Of a stretch of DNA of 64,000 bases, positions 60,464 to 64,000 are shown piece after piece (the first letter of the stretch is position 1; each line of letters begins with the position of its first letter). Location: contig OX419760.1 in NCBI GenBank assembly GCA_948567375.1, forward strand, positions 32,364,001 to 32,428,000, in the 5' to 3' direction. Under the pieces are notes generated by a model that was not told the DNA's origin, made no database searches, and saw nothing but the letters and a program-made list of their open reading frames with translations. The stretch is from Lunularia cruciata. Lineage: Eukaryota; Streptophyta; Marchantiopsida; Lunulariales; Lunulariaceae. Both the position numbers and the translations under genes were made by a program.

Positions 60464-61279
60464 TTATACTGAAGGTTTGGTGCACAAAACGTAAAGCGCA
60501 ACTCGAGGACTACGATATTCAGGGTGCCAATCCGCTTCAGGAACTCTCCCTACTACAAAATGCTTAACAGCTGCATCGAGAAACGATTCCAGCACGGCAT
60601 CGTTCCTCAATTCACCAGACAGAAGAACAGTGGAGTGACTCCCACAAAGAGCCTGCAGCGTTTCAATTAGGTCTGGAACGACATTCTCATTGTAAACAAC
60701 ATCAGATGCAATGACAAAATCCGGTTGTTGCGGCTCGATTAGCTCTTTCTCGGGCTCTTCTCCCCACGTCAGCTCCATCACTCTTGCCGAGCCCTTCTTG
60801 GTCAGTTTTATAGCATTCTCATTCACATTCTTTTGCAACAATCTCAGTCGATCTGGAAGGTCTGTTAATATGACATTTCCACCGAGCAGAGCTGCAACAC
60901 AACCTGCCAGACCACAGCCTGATCCTAACTCAACTATTTTCTTTGAGTGTAGGTCTAAGAGCTTTTCATCAGTTGCGTGCTCGAGGAATTTGGCAAGCAC
61001 TATCCCGCAGTCCCACATGACGGCTCCAGTGTTGCCAGGCTGGTTCATGGAAGAAGGGGTTTGTGCTATGGAGAGCTGGTGGCCGCAAGCATCTAGGTTC
61101 AGATGCAGAGCCTCCTGACGGGCAAATTTGTTCAATCGAGAGAGTGTCGGTTGCTGCAACGCCCATAATAACATCACCTCCTCACTTCCTACTCGAACCA
61201 ACTCCACCGGCTTTGTCCACGCTCCTACCAGTCCCAAAATTGGGCCCTCATCGTCCTCAATGTCTGCTGTCTTACTCAT
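60464..61279 (-). CDS. METTL21-like protein lysine methyltransferase
   Basis: An intronless 271-residue reading frame. After a diverged N-terminal 85 residues comes the methyltransferase-16 core: AVMWDCGIVLAKFLE, motif I KKIVELGSGCGLAG, the acidic post-motif region VILTDLPDRLRLLQKNV, LTWGEE, and FVIASDVVYNE with the DxxY motif characteristic of this class. The C-terminus ends soon after the last strand. Animal and yeast members methylate lysines on chaperones and translation factors. The target here cannot be told from sequence. The start is the first ATG, with stops upstream. The absence of introns contrasts with its neighbour and could reflect an ancient retrocopy. Confidence 0.88.
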   Translation of the reverse strand: MSKTADIEDDEGPILGLVGAWTKPVELVRVGSEEVMLLWALQQPTLSRLNKFARQEALHLNLDACGHQLSIAQTPSSMNQPGNTGAVMWDCGIVLAKFLEHATDEKLLDLHSKKIVELGSGCGLAGCVAALLGGNVILTDLPDRLRLLQKNVNENAIKLTKKGSARVMELTWGEEPEKELIEPQQPDFVIASDVVYNENVVPDLIETLQALCGSHSTVLLSGELRNDAVLESFLDAAVKHFVVGRVPEADWHPEYRSPRVALYVLCTKPSV

Positions 61280-62069
61280 GGTTCAAAATTCAAGTGGCAG
61301 ATATCTTGGACGATAACTCTAACACTCTCAGCAGGCCTAGTCTGACTGCCTCGCAATTAATTCATGCATCAAATCAATCAGCAGAAATGCCACGTTCTAC
61401 GATCTCAAGTAAGAAATTGGAGAAAGTATCCAATTTCCGCGAAAGTAGAGTTGGAAATTCTCCGAATGGTAGTCCTTGTCCAGCTTATACCGATCCGCTA
61501 CCCGATCTAAGACGTGGCTGCTATCTCAAAATCTGCTAGAAAGACAAGTACAAGGAAAGGTCAAGCACAATGCACGCAGAATAAGCCTGTGATCCGATGG
61601 TCGTTCATACATCTGTCTATCCGATGAACCATAGCTTCGAACCTAAATTTCATCGAAGAAACATTGCCAGTGGACTGTCACATAAAATTCTACAGTGTAA
61701 AGTTTGTAGTTACAGGGTTTCGGTTGTTGAAGTTGGGGGTTCTTACAGTTTCAACACCTTGCACCAGCACACTTTTCGAAAAAGACAGGGATCACATCGA
61801 CACTGACAGAAGATTTGTCAGCTACTGATGCACAATTCAAGACAATAGGCTATCTAAGATTTTCACTCCAAGGTTTAGAATCATAATATGCCATTTCTCA
61901 TCTTTCATATCATATTGGACGCAAGGTACCACTCTCATACTTTGAAGTATACTTGACAGTATACAACAGACCAGGCGTGTCCATTGCTCAGCATATAGTA
62001 TAGGTATAGGTTGATGTAATCCATAGGTCAGCAATCACACCGAGTCATGTTTCTTCGGTTGTGCACTAA
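61280..62069. other. Upstream region of the METTL21-like gene, nothing else seen
   Basis: The first 200 bases are the likely promoter and leader. An overlapping plus-strand frame (61063-61539) is antisense to the gene and has no family features. No repeat was found before 62070. Confidence 0.5.
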
Positions 62070-62700
62070 GTTCGCAGACCTTACGCTTTGTAAGGCTAGG
62101 ATTTTTAAGGTGCATGTGGAGAAGATTTTTCATATCGACAGTATTGGGCTACGCCCCAATAGAAAGAAATGGTGCTAGTCCTCAATATACCTCTTTTGTC
62201 TCTCCCATTCATATCATCTTAAAACTCAAGGTACCACTCTCACTCTCGTTCTTTGTAATATTCTGTAGACAGCGTGTGTTCATTGTTTTGCAAAGAGCAT
62301 AAGTTGGTGCAATCACCGGATGTGATTGCTCTCTGCAATCACAGGGACCAAAGCTAAAGGTGATTCACACAAGTGATACTTCTTCGAATACCTCGTAGTT
62401 TGTAGTCCTTCTGACTTGCATATCTCGGAAATGTTAGGTGCAACAGAGGAAGATTTCTCACTTCGATACTATTGGAGCCTAGCCCCAATAGAATACTCGG
62501 TAGTTCGTAGACCTTCCGACTTGAATAACTAGGAAATGTTAGGTGCGATAGAGGAAGATTTCTAATCTCGATACTATTGGAACCTAGCCCCAATAATAAA
62601 ATGAGACTAGGCCCCAATATATACCTCTTTTGTTCTCCCCCTTATAGGGTCTTCCCATTCGTGTGTTCTATGTGGTCGCTTTCAAAAGAATAAACCTTTC
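62070..62700 (+). mobile_element. 5'-truncated 3' ends of the same non-LTR retrotransposon family
   Basis: 62228-62390 matches 48559-48700 (GGTACCACTCTCACTCTC, then the C-terminal coding region). 62640-62690 matches the 3' untranslated part (GGGTCTTCCCATTCGTG, TGGTCGCTTTC). Between them two 105-bp units start at 62395 and 62500, each with GTAGTT(T/C)GTAG, GGAAATGTTAGGTGC and a hairpin TATTGGAxCCTAGCCCCAATA. A further unit with hairpin lies at 62070-62163. Together these look like one or two truncated insertions plus local unit duplication, as expected for target-primed reverse transcription. Confidence 0.75.
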
Positions 62701-64000
62701 ATACCAACAATGAGCAGCGTTATGCAGCCTTTTAAAAGATCGTCCAGAGTTTGTTTGGTGAGGAATTACCTGAATGTTGTGGACTAAACCTCCTCTCTAT
62801 GACAACAGCATGCGGAACGAATAACTAGCAGGAGGTCCAAACTGCTTGAGCCTCCACCTAGAATATTCTTATTCTTCATTTAGTAGATCTGTCATTTGAA
62901 TCAACTTTTAGAGAAGTCACTAGAATAATATATAAATCACTAGAATAAATTAATTTTAATTATCAAACGCCTATATATTACCGGAGAGAATAATTAAAAA
63001 TTTGAGAAATCAATCTTATCTCATATAAGAATAACCTGATCTCCGTATCTACTAGTTTCTTGAGGAGATGTATTTATCTTCCAAGCAAGAAATTCTTGAT
63101 GTAGTTTATGAGGCATATTTTTCCGAAAAATCATTTAATTTACAAATCATTATGCTTTTAGTTCCCTCATCCGTTATATTTGCAATAGACTCTGCTTGAT
63201 GAGTCATTATACCCTTACAAAATATATATTTTCTTCTACAAATTGACACTTGTTTCAAAAAAATGGCGAGCGAATGGCCGAGAGTCTCATATAAAATTGA
63301 GTGAACAGATTCAATGTTGTATACATCAGATGGGAACTTGACTATATTCTAGATTCCAGTGCTATTTTCCATAAGTATTGGGGGTTAATAAGTTGGGTCC
63401 TCGAGTTGGCTTCTAAGTACAGTCAAGAGAGACCTTTAAGTCATCTTAGATGTTTCAACCTAGTTTCATCTGTTTATGTTTTTCCTTTTAGTACCATGTC
63501 TGCATCTTAAGGTTAAAATCGCCAAGACTTATCTTCCTTAATTCATCTTCATCAATGAGGCTATATTTCAAAAAGTAACAAGAAGCGAAAAGCATTGTAT
63601 GGAAAATAAATTAGCGATTCATTTTCTAGCCAATTTAATCATGGACATATTCAGAGAAGGATCTCCATCAGATAGAACAATAATTAATTTTTGCACGTAT
63701 TCAGAATAATAAATATGTTATATCATTTAGCTTTTCCCAACCAGAAATAAAAATACATACTTTCCTCTTCTCAAACCTACTGACGAACAGGGTCAGAACA
63801 TAGTTTAGATATGATAATCTTATTCGTTCCTGTTAAGAATGTCGGATAGTAGATTACGTAGCTATCGGTTGTTATCATATATACTTCCTACTCATCTCTC
63901 CGAACTCTTTCATGAAGATCTTTCTAAATTAGAGTCTTTATTTCGTTCAAGTTCTTTTGTTATGGCGATGATGCTCTGGTAGATGGAGTCAACTGTGAGT
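62701..64000. other. AT-rich end of the window, nothing recognised
   Basis: 1.3 kb with no open frame above 70 codons, no LTR landmarks and no tandem repeat. Confidence 0.6.

Noticed and set aside
61063-61539. 158-codon plus-strand frame
   Set aside because: It is antisense to the METTL21-like gene start and promoter, with no domain features.

Overview
This window is nuclear DNA of a land plant. It holds a typical plant nuclear psaK gene (photosystem I subunit with transit peptide and GT-AG introns), a plastid-type HEXXH protein gene and two small methyltransferase genes. The introns are short where I can measure them (mostly 100-550 bp) and the gene cluster is compact. Together with a retroelement type carrying a DNMT3-like methyltransferase, this hints at a non-flowering plant, but I cannot place the species from sequence alone.

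Layout. Positions 1-18.9 kb hold decayed Ty3/Gypsy chromoviruses. Element A (plus strand, truncated by the window edge, ends 5124) is followed by a 4-copy 115-bp tandem array. Element B (plus strand, 5913-18897) is interrupted by a complete minus-strand chromovirus E (8930-15039) and by two solo LTRs of E's family (6193-6930 and 17883-18464). 18.9-30.2 kb is AT-rich and largely empty. It contains two decayed coding tracts of unknown family, a perfect (AG)40 tract and a GC-richer island near 28.6-28.9 kb.

30.2-48.8 kb is a three-layer nest. The outermost layer is a non-LTR retrotransposon with an N-terminal C2H2 finger, a reverse transcriptase and an R2/CRE-like C-terminus, split into 30199-32200 and 47623-48755. 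Chromovirus C (32201-47622, minus strand) split it. Element D (33982-43823, minus strand) in turn lies inside C between RNase H and integrase. Each junction carries a 4-5 bp target duplication, and removing the insert restores host continuity.

Element D is the highlight. It is a Ty3/Gypsy element whose single long gag-pol frame carries a DNMT3-like cytosine-C5 DNA methyltransferase between protease and reverse transcriptase, and a PHD finger after the integrase. It thus couples a DNA-methylation writer and a likely histone reader to a retrotransposon. Its ends are permuted relative to its primer site and polypurine tract, as if a two-LTR circle had inserted. This copy is dead, with several frameshifts and many in-frame stops, mostly TAG.

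49-61.3 kb is a gene island: psaK (+), a plastid HEXXH-motif protein gene (+), a FAM173/ATPSCKMT-like methyltransferase gene (-) and an intronless METTL21-like methyltransferase gene (-). 62.1-62.7 kb has 5'-truncated 3' ends of the same non-LTR family, with a repeated hairpin. The last 1.3 kb is AT-rich with nothing recognisable.
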